Assembly: GCA_037349105.1 (NCBI GenBank)
Contig: JAYJMM010000014.1
Coordinates: forward strand, 744,001 to 808,000
Length of the DNA: 64,000 nucleotides
Source of the DNA: Limnomonas spitsbergensis
Lineage: Eukaryota > Chlorophyta > Chlorophyceae > Chlamydomonadales
Direction: 5' to 3'
Part shown: one piece after another, positions 37,101-45,304 of the stretch
Position numbering within the stretch: the first letter of the stretch is position 1
Layout: each line of letters opens with the position of its first letter
Position numbers and translations under genes: made by a program
The notes under the pieces: model-generated
What the model was told of the DNA's origin: nothing
The model's input: the letters and a program-made list of their open reading frames with translations, nothing else
Databases searched by the model: none

Positions 37101-38159
37101 GAGTCGCACCCAGTCGTTGTACGTCTCGACACGAGCGTCGTCGAGCAGTCCGGCCAGCTTTCCGACTAGGTCGAGATCTTCGCAAGTGTTCGTCCGCACG
37201 TTCGGCTCTGTCGTGAGCATGCGCTGCACGGACTCCCGTCGGCGTCGATCCTCCTCGAGCTTAGCTAGGAAGGCGTCCGAGCGTTCCCGGTGTGCCTCGC
37301 GGACCGGCAGGTCGTCGAACTTATTGCGTATCGAGAAGAGATCGACGAATTCGCGTGCGTCTGCCCCCCCCCCTCCCACCAGCGGTTTCGGCGTCGAGAC
37401 GCCGGTTGAGACGCAATACACGTATCGACGCGTGACCTTGTACGCCTCGCAGTTGTTCTTCTTGCTACCGTACATCATCCAGTTGTTGCGCTCTATGACC
37501 GCCTCGTCGACGACATCCTCGAGGCGGTTCGCCAGCCCGAGCGTGCGGAAAGCCTCCGCGAGCGAGGGCATGACGTCTCGCCGGAGCAGGAGCTGCATCG
37601 CGGTGCGCGTGACGATGGCCGGGATGCAAAGGTGGGCGCCGTCCTTGAGCAACCCCTTGAGCAGCGTCGGCGCCCGCTTCTCGGTGACGTACACTTCGAA
37701 CTCGTCGGGCGTCTGAAAGAGGTCGGATGTCGCCCTCGCGTACGCACGGACGACCTCGTCGAGCGTGGGGGTGTGTCGACGGCCCGGGACGGTCGAAAGC
37801 TGCTGCTGCGTGGCCGAGATTGCGAGGGCGACATCCTCGCTTGCCGTCTCAGCCGGCGTCTGCGCCGCCGTTAGAGCCGCGACCTCCTCGTCGGTCGGTT
37901 CGAACCTGAAGTCGAGGTCGACCACGATCGGTCCGACGTGTCGGTGCCGCTCGGTCAGGTGCAGGTCCTCACCTCGTTCGAGTGCAGCCTTGTACGTCGT
38001 CAGGAACGCGGCGTGGCTCGAGCTTGGCAGGTAGAACGCCCCTGCCTGGCGCCCGAGGCTGGTATGCGTGTGTTCGTGGCCCTTCTCAACGCGGTACGGT
38101 GACAAGAACGCGTGCAGGGACGGCGGCGTCGTTCCCGCGGACTGGTGCTGGTGCTGCAT
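34152..38159 (-). CDS. D5-like primase-helicase interrupted by an intein
   Basis: 1335 residues including a 386-residue intein; about 949 after splicing. The N-terminal third looks like an archaeo-eukaryotic primase: VGPIVVDLDFRFEP with the acidic hhDhD motif, followed by SKKNNCEAYKVTRRYVYC. A D5_N-type domain follows (EFKGHRWHECDSGYALRRRL). Then comes an SF3 helicase whose Walker A is WTGSG, intein, SNGKS. Downstream are FAVLQEPSEDERLNVGLLKE (Walker B) and FLLCNQLPNVPSDDGGTWRR (motif C plus Arg finger). This is the replicative primase-helicase of giant viruses. Start chosen at MQHQHQSAG, which follows a TATAAA-like box. Nothing else in the window looks like a replicative helicase. Confidence 0.93.
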   Translation of the reverse strand: MQHQHQSAGTTPPSLHAFLSPYRVEKGHEHTHTSLGRQAGAFYLPSSSHAAFLTTYKAALERGEDLHLTERHRHVGPIVVDLDFRFEPTDEEVAALTAAQTPAETASEDVALAISATQQQLSTVPGRRHTPTLDEVVRAYARATSDLFQTPDEFEVYVTEKRAPTLLKGLLKDGAHLCIPAIVTRTAMQLLLRRDVMPSLAEAFRTLGLANRLEDVVDEAVIERNNWMMYGSKKNNCEAYKVTRRYVYCVSTGVSTPKPLVGGGGADAREFVDLFSIRNKFDDLPVREAHRERSDAFLAKLEEDRRRRESVQRMLTTEPNVRTNTCEDLDLVGKLAGLLDDARVETYNDWVRLGWCLRNIDHRLLDAWVDISKRSDKYVEGECPRLWHSMRSGGLGIGTLHMWARSDSPARYRELLRTDLVGLIKGSTTATQYDVARVVHHLYRYEFACCSLRNRTWYEFKGHRWHECDSGYALRRRLSIDVFEEYQKVIGLVAQRAHAFPALHQHINGEDGGGGAGSQVQRDQVREEVHKSCAEQIKKLTELALKLKVTKFKDDVMKECAELFYKERFEDKLDSDINLLGFENGVYDLEQHEFREGRPEDNVSFTTGINYIPYVPDHPTVRDVCRFWESVHPCTRIREYVLMTLASCLSGVQREERFHIWTGSGCHAAGTRVMLADGDTKAVENVDVGDRLLGDDGNSSRRVLALCRGRGDMYRIVPSVGAGGLGASGAGGEGLRQSFVVNGEHVLSLRACETVAIRPLASGSSSCAAPQCGQALEWLETTTDARNFDLNGGKGSVLWRQRRAVFPSFSDAVVAHSKMVAEGIAPSPPEPGWKLLVDGDVVDTTVRDYLTHVAAVGGLDRHLRLYRPGAVTYAARGTTDTTPPMTIEAACEAGRSAARSMRDGPSMLLPEAAVLAPDVDTRRALLATFLQTAAFGVGKRHGSVSQTCAIAVRPLALAGQVLRVARSLGLDCHPGRRLQGQFVTVEFGQTPQEFLERTLDIKTPMTPDAPARPHWLAQKFAVSKLDDDDFYGFELDGNHRYLMADFVATHNSNGKSLTVSLFEKSLGQYCCKFPVTLLTQKRAASSSATPEIARAKGRRFAVLQEPSEDERLNVGLLKELSGGDTVQTRELFKAPVEWRPQFKLFLLCNQLPNVPSDDGGTWRRIRVVEFGSKFVTTPSPERPNEFPIDMELSAKIEGWREHFMAMLIHYHRRYVSSPLEEPDDVVRSTREYQRTNDHMADFVDSCIEKVAAEEQVAGAGAFLALDDAISEFREWVKVEQVKNAKPGKAVLQKYLDRTLVRSSQLKGRVGYRGFRVRDRFAPLGNGDEAPQENEA
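35007..36164 (-). other. Intein in the Walker A loop of the D5 helicase
   Basis: Residues 666-1051 of the precursor (386 aa). It begins with Cys (CHAAGTRVMLADGDTKAVEN, splicing block A) and has a block B-like VVNGEHVLSL. It ends with FYGFELDGNHRYLMADFV then ATHN, whose penultimate His and final Asn are the classical C-terminal splicing residues. The +1 residue is Ser of SNGKS. The middle part should hold a LAGLIDADG homing endonuclease, but the expected motif after TRRALLA reads TFLQTAAFG, without the catalytic Asp, so the endonuclease is probably inactive. The insertion point inside GxGxNGKS is a known hot spot for inteins in viral SF3 helicases. Confidence 0.9.
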
Positions 38160-38374
38160 TTTATACGTACTATATGACCGACCGTGCGCCTGTTTATGGT
38201 GCTGGATTGTCGGCGGTGGGTTTGTGACGGGACGATGATCGGCGGCGGACGCGACGGGTGTGTGAAGGCCAGTGCAGGAACGAAACGGCACTCTGCACTG
38301 CCGTCGTTCTTCTATGATGTACCATGCCTTCAGTTTTTATGTGCAGCACCTCGCGGTCGAAGGCGAGGCGGTGG

Positions 38375-38383
38375 CTTAAAGGC
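38375..38383 (+). promoter_or_regulatory. TATA-like motif of the SSB-like gene
   Basis: CTTAAAGGC about 100 bp upstream of the ATG at 38481; a CT microsatellite follows at 38443-38460. Confidence 0.45.
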
Positions 38384-38480
38384 AGCCGCGCCTCCAAGAA
38401 GAACATCACCCACCGCTTGTCACTCGCCTCCTCAACGCTCTCCCTCTCTCTCTCTCTCTCCTCGCGTATCTACATCGAAA

Positions 38481-39344
38481 ATGTCCACCGAAGTCGTCAT
38501 GCCCAACAACTTCGACGTCCGCCAGATCGACATCGGCGCCGTCAAGCAGCTCAGCACCGGAGGCAAGGCGATGTACATCGGCTACGGCGGTAACCAGCAG
38601 TTCTGCATGCAGACGCCCTCCATGAAGGCGCCGTTCGGGATCAGCATGTGGCCGAGCGACAACGGCGGCCCCGACAAGTACAGCATCGACCTGTCGTTCG
38701 ACGGACGCGAGTCGCGCGAATCCGTACAGACCTTCTACGACGCGCTGCAGGCGATCGACAAGCGGATGGTGAACGACGCGATGGACAAGTCTCAGCTGTG
38801 GTTCAAGAAGAAATATCCGTCGGTCGACGTCGTCGAGGCGCTGTACACGCCGACCGTGAAGTTCTCCAAAGACCGCAACACCGGTGAGATCAACACCAAC
38901 TATTCGCCGACCTTCAAGATGTCGCTGCCTTTCAAGGACGGCAAGTTCCAGTGCCCGGCCTTCGGGACGCGCCGCGAGGAGATCGACCTCCTCGAAGTGC
39001 TGCAGTCCGGACGCAGCAAGGGCGCCCGCGTGCAGGCAATCGTGCAGCTGAGCTCCGTCTGGATCGTCGGAAGCAAGTTCGGTCTGACCTGGAAGGTGCG
39101 CCAGCTCAAGCTGGAGGAACCCGTCCGCCTGACCGGCTACGCGTTCCAGACGACCGATGAGGACGCGGCCGAAGACGACGGCGAGGAGGAGGTCGTCGTG
39201 CGGCGCATCAAGGCGCCGCCGACTCCGGCTGCCGCCCTTGCCGACGCCGTCGTCGGTCTCAGCACGCTCATGATGGCGGAGTCCGACACCGAGGAGGATG
39301 TGAAGCCGAAGATCAAGAAGGAGGAGGTCGAGAACGACGAGTGA
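38481..39344 (+). CDS. Conserved giant-virus protein, probable single-stranded-DNA-binding protein (DUF5871-like)
   Basis: 287 residues. The start MSTEVVMPNNFDVRQIDIG is conserved in style. Typical blocks are GKAMYIGYGGNQQFCMQTPS, DKYSIDLSFDG, KSQLWFKKKYPS and SSVWIVGSKFGLTWKVRQLK. I recall this family from many algal giant viruses as DUF5871-like, with an OB-fold-like pattern and an acidic tail (SDTEEDVKPKIKKEEVEND), like that of single-stranded-DNA-binding proteins. The ssDNA-binding role is inferred. The gene has strong GC-rich codon bias, suggesting high expression. A longer ORF from 38184 is leader sequence. Confidence 0.65.
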   Translation: MSTEVVMPNNFDVRQIDIGAVKQLSTGGKAMYIGYGGNQQFCMQTPSMKAPFGISMWPSDNGGPDKYSIDLSFDGRESRESVQTFYDALQAIDKRMVNDAMDKSQLWFKKKYPSVDVVEALYTPTVKFSKDRNTGEINTNYSPTFKMSLPFKDGKFQCPAFGTRREEIDLLEVLQSGRSKGARVQAIVQLSSVWIVGSKFGLTWKVRQLKLEEPVRLTGYAFQTTDEDAAEDDGEEEVVVRRIKAPPTPAAALADAVVGLSTLMMAESDTEEDVKPKIKKEEVENDE

Positions 39345-39471
39345 ACGTGCGCAGCCAGGTCGGGGGTCGGGGGGGGGCGATAGGTCGCCGCAGACGCCAT
39401 GCTATCGATGTAACACGCGATTCGCAATTCGAATTGTGACGTACACACACATCCACGCCGTACGGGTCGGG

Positions 39472-39482
39472 TACATAAACCC
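39472..39482 (+). promoter_or_regulatory. TATA-like motif of the spliced gene
   Basis: TACATAAACCC, 32-42 bp before the ATG at 39514. A similar CATAAAAACCC lies at 41148-41156, far upstream of the MCP gene. Confidence 0.35.
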
Positions 39483-39513
39483 ATACACCTCATCCTCAGA
39501 CAATCGGGCGCAA

Positions 39514-40881
39514 ATGGCCAGCATGCGAACGTGCCTGGCCTTGTGCAAGAACCTCGGCGACGATGCACAGACCCTGATTTCGTGCAAACGATACGAAGCT
39601 TACTCCGGACAGAGCGCCTCTGGACTCCAGGACGGCGAGTTCGTGACGATGGTGGCCGGGTTCATTCTCGATTCTAAATACGATGTGCTCAACTTCGTCA
39701 AGTACTACAAGACATACGTTCCGAACGCGTTCCTCGGGGCCGGCAGCTCCCCGGTCCTCGCCGAGCTTATTGGTGACCTCCTCCGCAACGTGCAGCTGCG
39801 GCCGAGCCTCATCAACGCCTACGTACACAACGTGCAATTCAAACGATTCAAGAACGGCCAGATGAACGCCTCTATGCACAGCCGCGTCCGCAAGCGCCTG
39901 CCCATCCACATGACGCAAGGATATATGTTGGAATGGCTGAAGCCGGATCTGGACACGAAAACGCATCCGAACAACTGGGATGTCGTTGAAATCAAGCGCG
40001 CGATACAACGACGATGTGATCTCCACCCACAGCACAGATGGACGGAGATGATCGCCGCGATCGAGGGCGTAATAGACACCATGATCCTGGATTCGTCGCG
40101 CGACGCGCCGGAAGACCTCGTCCCTGAGAAACGACCCGCAGCGGAAAACGTGAGTTTTTTTAGATCCCTTTGCGTTTTCCCTCCTGCTTCCTGAACGTGA
40201 AAAGCCATTTCCTGCGTTCGTTCACAGGCCGCGTATGTGTCGGAGCTGGACTTCTCGCCACTGTTCGCGGCCTGCGTGCATCGGCTGAACAAGAGGGGGA
40301 GCTACGTGACCAGGCGCTCCCGGATCAGCTACATGGACGACACGCGACTCGTCGTGTATCGAGAGGAGGGGGAAGTCGTCGCGACCATCGACGAAAAGGG
40401 CGTGGCCATCAGCAACTTCGTGCCAGCATCGAAGGCCGAGACGGTGTTCGACATGTTCAAGAAGGTGCAGGGTGGCGAGGCGTGTTTCTTCGGTGCAAAT
40501 AAAAAGAGGCTTTCGGCGGGCGATTTTCCCCCGCCACCCCACTCGCCAGCGACCGACGCGGCCGCTACAGAAGAGGCAGGGGGGGACGGCTTCATGGAGG
40601 GGCTCTTGGAATTGGTCGGGGGCGACTTCGGACTTGCGGCGAAACACCTTGCCAAGCTCTGCAACCTCGGCGTAGAGGAAGCGCGGGCGGCCGTGGACGA
40701 CGTGGCACGCACAGAGAGGACGGGAGGGAAATGGGTGCCGATGTTGACGCACGACGTCGAGGCGAGGCGCATGATCAACGCATTCCAGGTCTCGCAGCAC
40801 ATGCGCGGGGGGGTTGGGCACTTGGCGGCATTCATGAACATGCTGTTCACGAAGTGCTTCCCTTCTGCTGACAGGCTGTAG
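39514..40881 (+). CDS. Spliced viral gene of unknown function (exons 39514-40149 and 40228-40881)
   Basis: The joined product has 429 residues. Exon 1 encodes 212 residues (MASMRTCLALCKNLGDDAQT onward) and runs open into a canonical 5' splice site. The next in-frame stop is only 13 codons further, inside the intron. Exon 2 begins AAYVSELDFSPLFAACVHR and stays in the same frame. The C-terminal part has QMRGG-like and FMNMLFTKCFPSADRL helices; no domain recognised. A region of exon 2 (PPPPHSPATDAAATEEAGGDG) is a disordered linker. It lies between the SSB-like gene and the MCP. Splicing is inferred from sequence only; without splicing the reading frame would end after exon 1. Confidence 0.6.
40150..40227 (+). 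other. Spliceosomal-type intron, 78 bp
   Basis: Starts GTGAGTTTTTTTAG, ends TTCGTTCACAG, and has a branch-point-like CTGAAC at 40191-40196. It contains an in-frame TGA at 40192. Its length is a multiple of three and both exons use the same frame. Confidence 0.7.
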
Positions 40882-41669
40882 GGAATTGGCCTGGCCCATG
40901 CCTGGCGTTGTGGGTGTGGACATTCCAACATTTTGTGTAATGCAATGTTCAGATTCGGGTGACATCTGGGGATATATACCACACACAGCACGCAGCTGTC
41001 GGCGCTGTGCCACTCGATGGTTTGGCGGTGTGATATATTTGGAGGTGGGACGACAGGCGAGTTGGGACACATCGTCATGCAGGGACAGCTCGTCGTATTT
41101 TGAGACGAACCCATATCGTCGTAGTTTTTAATCGAGTGTAAATGGGCATAAAAACCCGCGCGCTTTTTCGTCTCTCACCAACCCGAATTTACTTCTATGA
41201 TGACGCCCGGGCTGTCCGAATTTACTTCTAGGATGACGCCCGGGCTGTCCGAATTTCGGCCATGACTGGCGCTCCGAAATCAGCGGAATGGATCAAGGAG
41301 GAAGGATTGTAAGGGGTTCTCATTTTAGCTGCGATGTAAAAGAGCACGGCTCCGGAACCAGGGTTCGGCTGGCTCCGGAACCAGCCTCGTCGAGTAGGAA
41401 TTGCGGGTGGCGTGAAACAACATCGCGGTGGTCGGGATATTTTGCGCACTCGTCTGTGTCAACGTGTCAAGTGTCCAGGCACCGACACAGCACCGAAAAA
41501 TCAGGCGCAGCCGCGCCTGCCGGCAAGGCCGCCGCCGCCGCCAAAAATCCGGAAAACCCTAAACCAACTCAGATTCCGACTTTCCGATATCCGAGGTGCG
41601 GGCGACGGGCCGCGGTCTTTTTTTTCTGAGGCAGTTGTATACCAAACCCAACAACCACACAACCCAAAA
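40882..41669. other. Long spacer and leader region before the MCP gene
   Basis: No gene recognised; the open frame from 41412 into the MCP has a basic, unconserved leader. It holds a CATAAAAACCC TATA-like box (41148-41156), two and a quarter copies of a 33-bp repeat (41183-41257), a duplicated GGCTCCGGAACCAG (around 41349 and 41370), and a pyrimidine tract ending CTGAGGCAG (about 41634), which resembles a 3' splice site. Confidence 0.4.
41183..41257 (+). repeat. 33-bp tandem repeat upstream of the MCP
   Basis: Two copies of a 33-bp unit starting CCGAATTTACTTCTA and ending GGGCTGT (one mismatch), plus the first 9 bp of a third. Confidence 0.85.
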
Positions 41670-43091
41670 ATGGGAGGAGGACTAATGCAACTCGTTGCTT
41701 ACGGCGCCCAAGACGTCTACCTGTCTGCCAATCCCCAGATCACCTTCTTCAAGGTCGTTTACCGCCGCCACACGAACTTCGCGATGGAGTCGATCGAGCA
41801 GGTCTTCAACGGCGCCGCTGACTTTGGACGCAAGGTGACCGCCACCATCAGCCGAAACGGCGATCTCATTCACCGCACCTACTTGCGCGTCCAGCTTCCC
41901 GACGTCACCGTGAAGGCCGGCCGTTCGTTCCGCTGGTTGAACTGGGTCGGTCACATCCTGATCAAGTCGGTGGAGATCGACATCGGCGGGCAGCGTATCG
42001 ACAAGCACTACGGAGACTGGCTGCACGTCTGGAACGAGCTGACGCAGACCGCCGGCCACCAGATCGGCTACGCCAACATGGTGGGCAACACGCCCGACCT
42101 GACCAGCCCCTGGACCGCTGGCGCGACCGACGTGACCTTGAGCGGCAAGGTGCTGTACATCCCCCTGGAGTTCTGGTGGAACCGCAACCCCGGCCTCGCG
42201 CTGCCTCTGATCGCTCTGCAGTACCACGAGGTCAAGATCAACGTCGAGCTGAACCCCACCAACTACTGCTACTGGGCCGGCACCATCGGCACCTCTGCCA
42301 CCACCACAACCGACCTGAGCACCGCCTCCGCCGTGGTGCCCAGCCTCGTCAGCTGCTCGCTCTTCGTCGACTACATTTACCTGGACACCGACGAGCGCCG
42401 CCGCTTCGCCCAGGCCGCACACGAGTACCTGATCGAGCAGCTGCAGTTCACGGGTGAAGAGTCCACTAGCCAGGTCTCCAACAAGGTCAAGCTCTCCTTC
42501 AACCACCCCACGAAGGAGCTGATCTGGATCGTGCAGCCCACCGGCCACACCACCGACGGCACCGCTAAGTGGGGCAAGCAGTGGTTCAACTACACCGACG
42601 CCCTCGACAGGAGCTACGACCCCGACTTCGTGTTCAACACCCCCGGCGGCGTGCCGGGCGACCTGAACGCGCCCACCGCGTCGATGGCCGCAGGTGGCAT
42701 GCCCGGCGTTGCCGCCGGGGGTGCCAACAACGTGTACATCCCCACGGCGTTCGGTGTCGGCCAGAACCCCGTCGCACAGGCTCTCCTGCAGCTCAACGGG
42801 CACGACAGGTTCAGCATCCGCGACGGACGCTACTTTTCCCTCGTGCAGCCATACCAGCACCACGAGAACGTGCCCAGCCAGGGCATCAACGTCTACTCCT
42901 TCGCGCTCAAGCCCGAGGAGCACCAGCCTTCCGGCACTTGTAACTTCTCGCGCATCGACACCGCCACGCTCAACCTCACCCTCACCGCCGCCACTGTCAG
43001 CAACACCAGCGCCATCGTGCGCGTCTACGCCGTCAACTACAACGTGCTGCGTATCATGAGCGGCATGGGAGGCCTGGCCTACTCTAACTAG
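41670..43091 (+). CDS. MCP: Major capsid protein (double jelly-roll MCP)
   Basis: 473 residues. The N-terminus MGGGLMQLVAYGAQDVYLSA then NPQITFFKVVYRRHTNFAME is the diagnostic start of giant-virus MCPs, followed by ISRNGDLIHRTYLRVQLPDV. The second jelly roll ends with FALKPEEHQPSGTCNFSRID and VYAVNYNVLRIMSGMGGLAY, the conserved C-terminus. Trimers of this protein form the icosahedral capsid. Length is normal and the frame is intact, with very strong GC-rich codon bias as expected of a highly expressed late gene. Start fixed by the conserved MGGG; the preceding long leader is described separately. It clearly groups with algal giant viruses, but placement between Imitervirales and Algavirales needs a tree. 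Confidence 0.98.
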   Translation: MGGGLMQLVAYGAQDVYLSANPQITFFKVVYRRHTNFAMESIEQVFNGAADFGRKVTATISRNGDLIHRTYLRVQLPDVTVKAGRSFRWLNWVGHILIKSVEIDIGGQRIDKHYGDWLHVWNELTQTAGHQIGYANMVGNTPDLTSPWTAGATDVTLSGKVLYIPLEFWWNRNPGLALPLIALQYHEVKINVELNPTNYCYWAGTIGTSATTTTDLSTASAVVPSLVSCSLFVDYIYLDTDERRRFAQAAHEYLIEQLQFTGEESTSQVSNKVKLSFNHPTKELIWIVQPTGHTTDGTAKWGKQWFNYTDALDRSYDPDFVFNTPGGVPGDLNAPTASMAAGGMPGVAAGGANNVYIPTAFGVGQNPVAQALLQLNGHDRFSIRDGRYFSLVQPYQHHENVPSQGINVYSFALKPEEHQPSGTCNFSRIDTATLNLTLTAATVSNTSAIVRVYAVNYNVLRIMSGMGGLAYSN

Positions 43092-43572
43092 TTAGACTAT
43101 AAGACTTCCAAATTACCGACGTTGCCGTTGCAATCCATATCACCTTTTCCTTCATATACATATTTCCCTTTGAAGCCACACGATCGGCACATTGGCTGAT
43201 GGCTGATCATGGGTGGACTCTGTAAGTGGGTGGATTGTTTCTTTAAGCGGATCCGGGCGTGTGTTTAATTTCTTTTTTTGACACAAAACTAAATTTGACA
43301 AGGACTTGTCATGGGTGGACTTCGTCAGGTTGGGCCTGGTATGGTATGGGACCGAGATTCAATATTTCCAATTGGAAATACAAGCAAGATGAATTACATA
43401 TGCATATATGCAGTATTGTAATTTACATGCCCCCATGCCGGACATGCAACCACGCACCCCATGCCCCCCCTCCCGGTGTTTGTTTGGCATGTAAATGGGA
43501 AGGCGTCTGTATGTTCACATCAATCATGGTCGCCCCGGTGCAATCGAAAAGTTACGTACACTCAACCCTAGC
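43092..43572. other. AT-rich spacer after the MCP
   Basis: No gene. Repeated phrases ATCATGGGTGGACT and TCATGGGTGGACTT at about 43206 and 43308 suggest decayed small repeats. Confidence 0.35.
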
Positions 43573-43625
43573 TGTTTTGGGACACCCACGTCAACCACTT
43601 GATCATGCATCGTAGGACCGATTTT
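43573..43625 (-). repeat. Dispersed repeat B copy
   Basis: The reverse complement has CAAGTGGTTGACGTGGGTGT then CCCAAAACAGCTAGG, matching 31993-32040 and, more weakly, 8803-8835, 9474-9510 and 13075-13110. Confidence 0.45.
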
Positions 43626-43716
43626 GTATAGATGGATATACACCATCTTTCTAACACACTTAAGCTCCGTTCCCGCGGGTACGGCTTGTGTCAGAGATGT
43701 TGCTGTGTTTTCTTCG

Positions 43717-44100
43717 TCAGCGTCCTCGAAGCCGCTTCACGATGTGCTGTTCAATACGCGGCACGACGCCTTGTCGACAGAGGATGAGCGGCCGCGGGGC
43801 AATCAGAAGCCTCCGAATGTTCAGCGCAGCGTTGAGGTCCCGGCTGACGAACTTCTCGAGGACGAGTCCGGGGTACGTCTCCACGAGACGCCGCGCGAAG
43901 ACCCAAGCTTCCAGCATCGGCATCTGCTGGTCGGGTCGACCCTGCCCGACCGTCAGGACGACGTTGAACGGGTCCTACCGCGGCAGCATCGCGTTGACAA
44001 GGACGTTGGCACTCCTGCACTCCTTGGCGATGAGCGTGTCCACGGAGGACTTGGCCCACTTCACCAAGCATCGACGTTTTTTTGTTTGGGTTGATTTACT
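43717..44100 (-). pseudogene. TnpB/Fanzor-like nuclease C-terminal remnant
   Basis: Minus-strand frame with one in-frame stop near 43975: CLVKWAKSSVDTLIAKECRS, then (after the stop) VVLTVGQG, MPMLEAWVFARRLVETYPGL, VLEKFVSRDLNAALNIRRLL. The RDLNAALNI segment is the conserved C-terminal catalytic region (RDxNAAxNI) of TnpB and its eukaryotic/viral relatives, the Fanzors, which are RNA-guided nucleases. The zinc finger that normally lies between the FV and RD parts is missing, and the N-terminal half is absent or unrecognisable, so it is not functional. Class (IS607 TnpB versus Fanzor) cannot be decided. Confidence 0.5.
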
Positions 44101-44255
44101 GGGGCCCGTCGGCGGCGTGTTTAGATTTGGTAGACGCAAGGGTTGAATGACGGACCACCACCTCGTCAACTTCCGAGCTGCCGCCGGTGCCCTGAAAATA
44201 AATAAATGTGTGTTCCTGAAGTATAGGTTCCTCCGATCTGAAGTCACATCTCCCC

Positions 44256-44693
44256 ATGCATTCTGCTGACGATTCCGCGGCTGAAGTACCGGTGCTTCTC
44301 GCCAGTCAATCGTCGTCGCCTTCGGACCCCGACATGATCGTGATGGACGAGATCGTGGACCGCACGCCATTCACGGTGGGATGCTACACGGGACAGGTGA
44401 AATGGTGGAACGACAAGCTCGGGTTCGGTTTCGCAACCATTTGTGACGGCATGGACAAAGGTCAAGACGTGTTCGTGCACCACACCGGGATCCGTCCACT
44501 CAACAGCAACTATCGCACCCTGAAGAAGGGAGAGTACATCAACTTCAACATCACCCGAGGCCACAACGGCCAGCAGGCGGTCGACGTGACCGGCATTTGC
44601 GGCGGAATGCTGATGTGCGACGTGCAACCGCGGGCGCACCACCACTCCAGACAGGAACCTCTTGTACATGCCGAGATTCCGAGAGTATCTTGA
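44256..44693 (+). CDS. Cold-shock-domain protein
   Basis: 145 residues. A cold-shock domain spans about residues 43-115: YTGQVKWWNDKLGFGFATIC, DGMDKGQDVFVHHTGIRPLN, LKKGEYINFNI and AVDVTGICGG. RNP1-like KLGFGF and RNP2-like DVFVHH are both present, so it should bind single-stranded RNA or DNA. Cold-shock proteins occur in some algal giant viruses and may act as RNA chaperones. The N-terminal 40 residues are acidic and disordered. The stop codon TGA at 44691-44693 is formed by the first bases of the TIR element, so the present C-terminus may not be the original one. Confidence 0.85.
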   Translation: MHSADDSAAEVPVLLASQSSSPSDPDMIVMDEIVDRTPFTVGCYTGQVKWWNDKLGFGFATICDGMDKGQDVFVHHTGIRPLNSNYRTLKKGEYINFNITRGHNGQQAVDVTGICGGMLMCDVQPRAHHHSRQEPLVHAEIPRVS

Positions 44694-45304
44694 CGCGGAC
44701 CCATTTTTGTTGTTTGCTTCAGTGGTCCCTTTTCAGGGGTGCCGTCGGATAACAGAGATGGGACCAGTGACTTCAGTCACCTTCAGCCGAACCTGCCTCG
44801 ACGCATCATTTGATGGAGTGGGCGTCACGCAATCTGAGAACCTGCATTCCTTTTCCGACAGAACGGCTCAGGCATAGTGTACCCCTTGATCATGTAAACC
44901 GCTGATGACCACGACCGGCCTGTGTCCGTCGCTGTCGTCCACATACACCACGGACGGTGTCGCCGTCGACCAGGCAACCGGTCTTTATGCCCGGCTCTGT
45001 CACCGTGGCTTTCAGGTCATACCCGCTAAGCTAAGCATCTCGAAGAGCATGCGGGCCGGCGTTGAGCACCTCTGCCGCAGGTCGTGGCTCAGGAGAAGAA
45101 CTGTGTCATACGCGTCGGACACGCACCGAGAGGCCGCCCGCGCTATTGCACCCGCCCCGAGCAGGTTGGCCCGGAAGCCCCCGTAGTGAGCTCGTGCCAC
45201 CGTTTAATCCATCGACGCCTGCAATCCATACATGATGCTGTCATCTCTGTTATCCGACGGCACCCCTGAAAAAGGACCACTGAAACAAACAACAAAAAAT
45301 GGGT
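44689..45304. mobile_element. MITE-like element 2 with terminal inverted repeats
   Basis: Left arm: CTTGACGCGGACCC, T-rich run, TTCAGTGGTCCCTTTTCAGG, GGTGCCGTCGGATAACAGAG. The right arm is the reverse complement with the same TTCAGTGGTCC and GGTGCCGTCGGATAACAGAG; its extreme end (TGACCCATTTTTT) is slightly changed. Length 616 bp against 605 bp for copy 1, but the central 300 bp (44890-45200) is unrelated to copy 1 and is GC-rich, possibly a captured gene fragment. No transposase. Confidence 0.65.

Noticed and set aside
34360..37185. Long alternative ORFs on both strands across the D5 gene
   Set aside because: High-GC shadow frames; the D5/intein motifs are continuous in a single frame.
44905..45200. 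Possible gene inside MITE-like element 2
   Set aside because: Short open frames on both strands but no recognisable motif; better seen as captured or random sequence.
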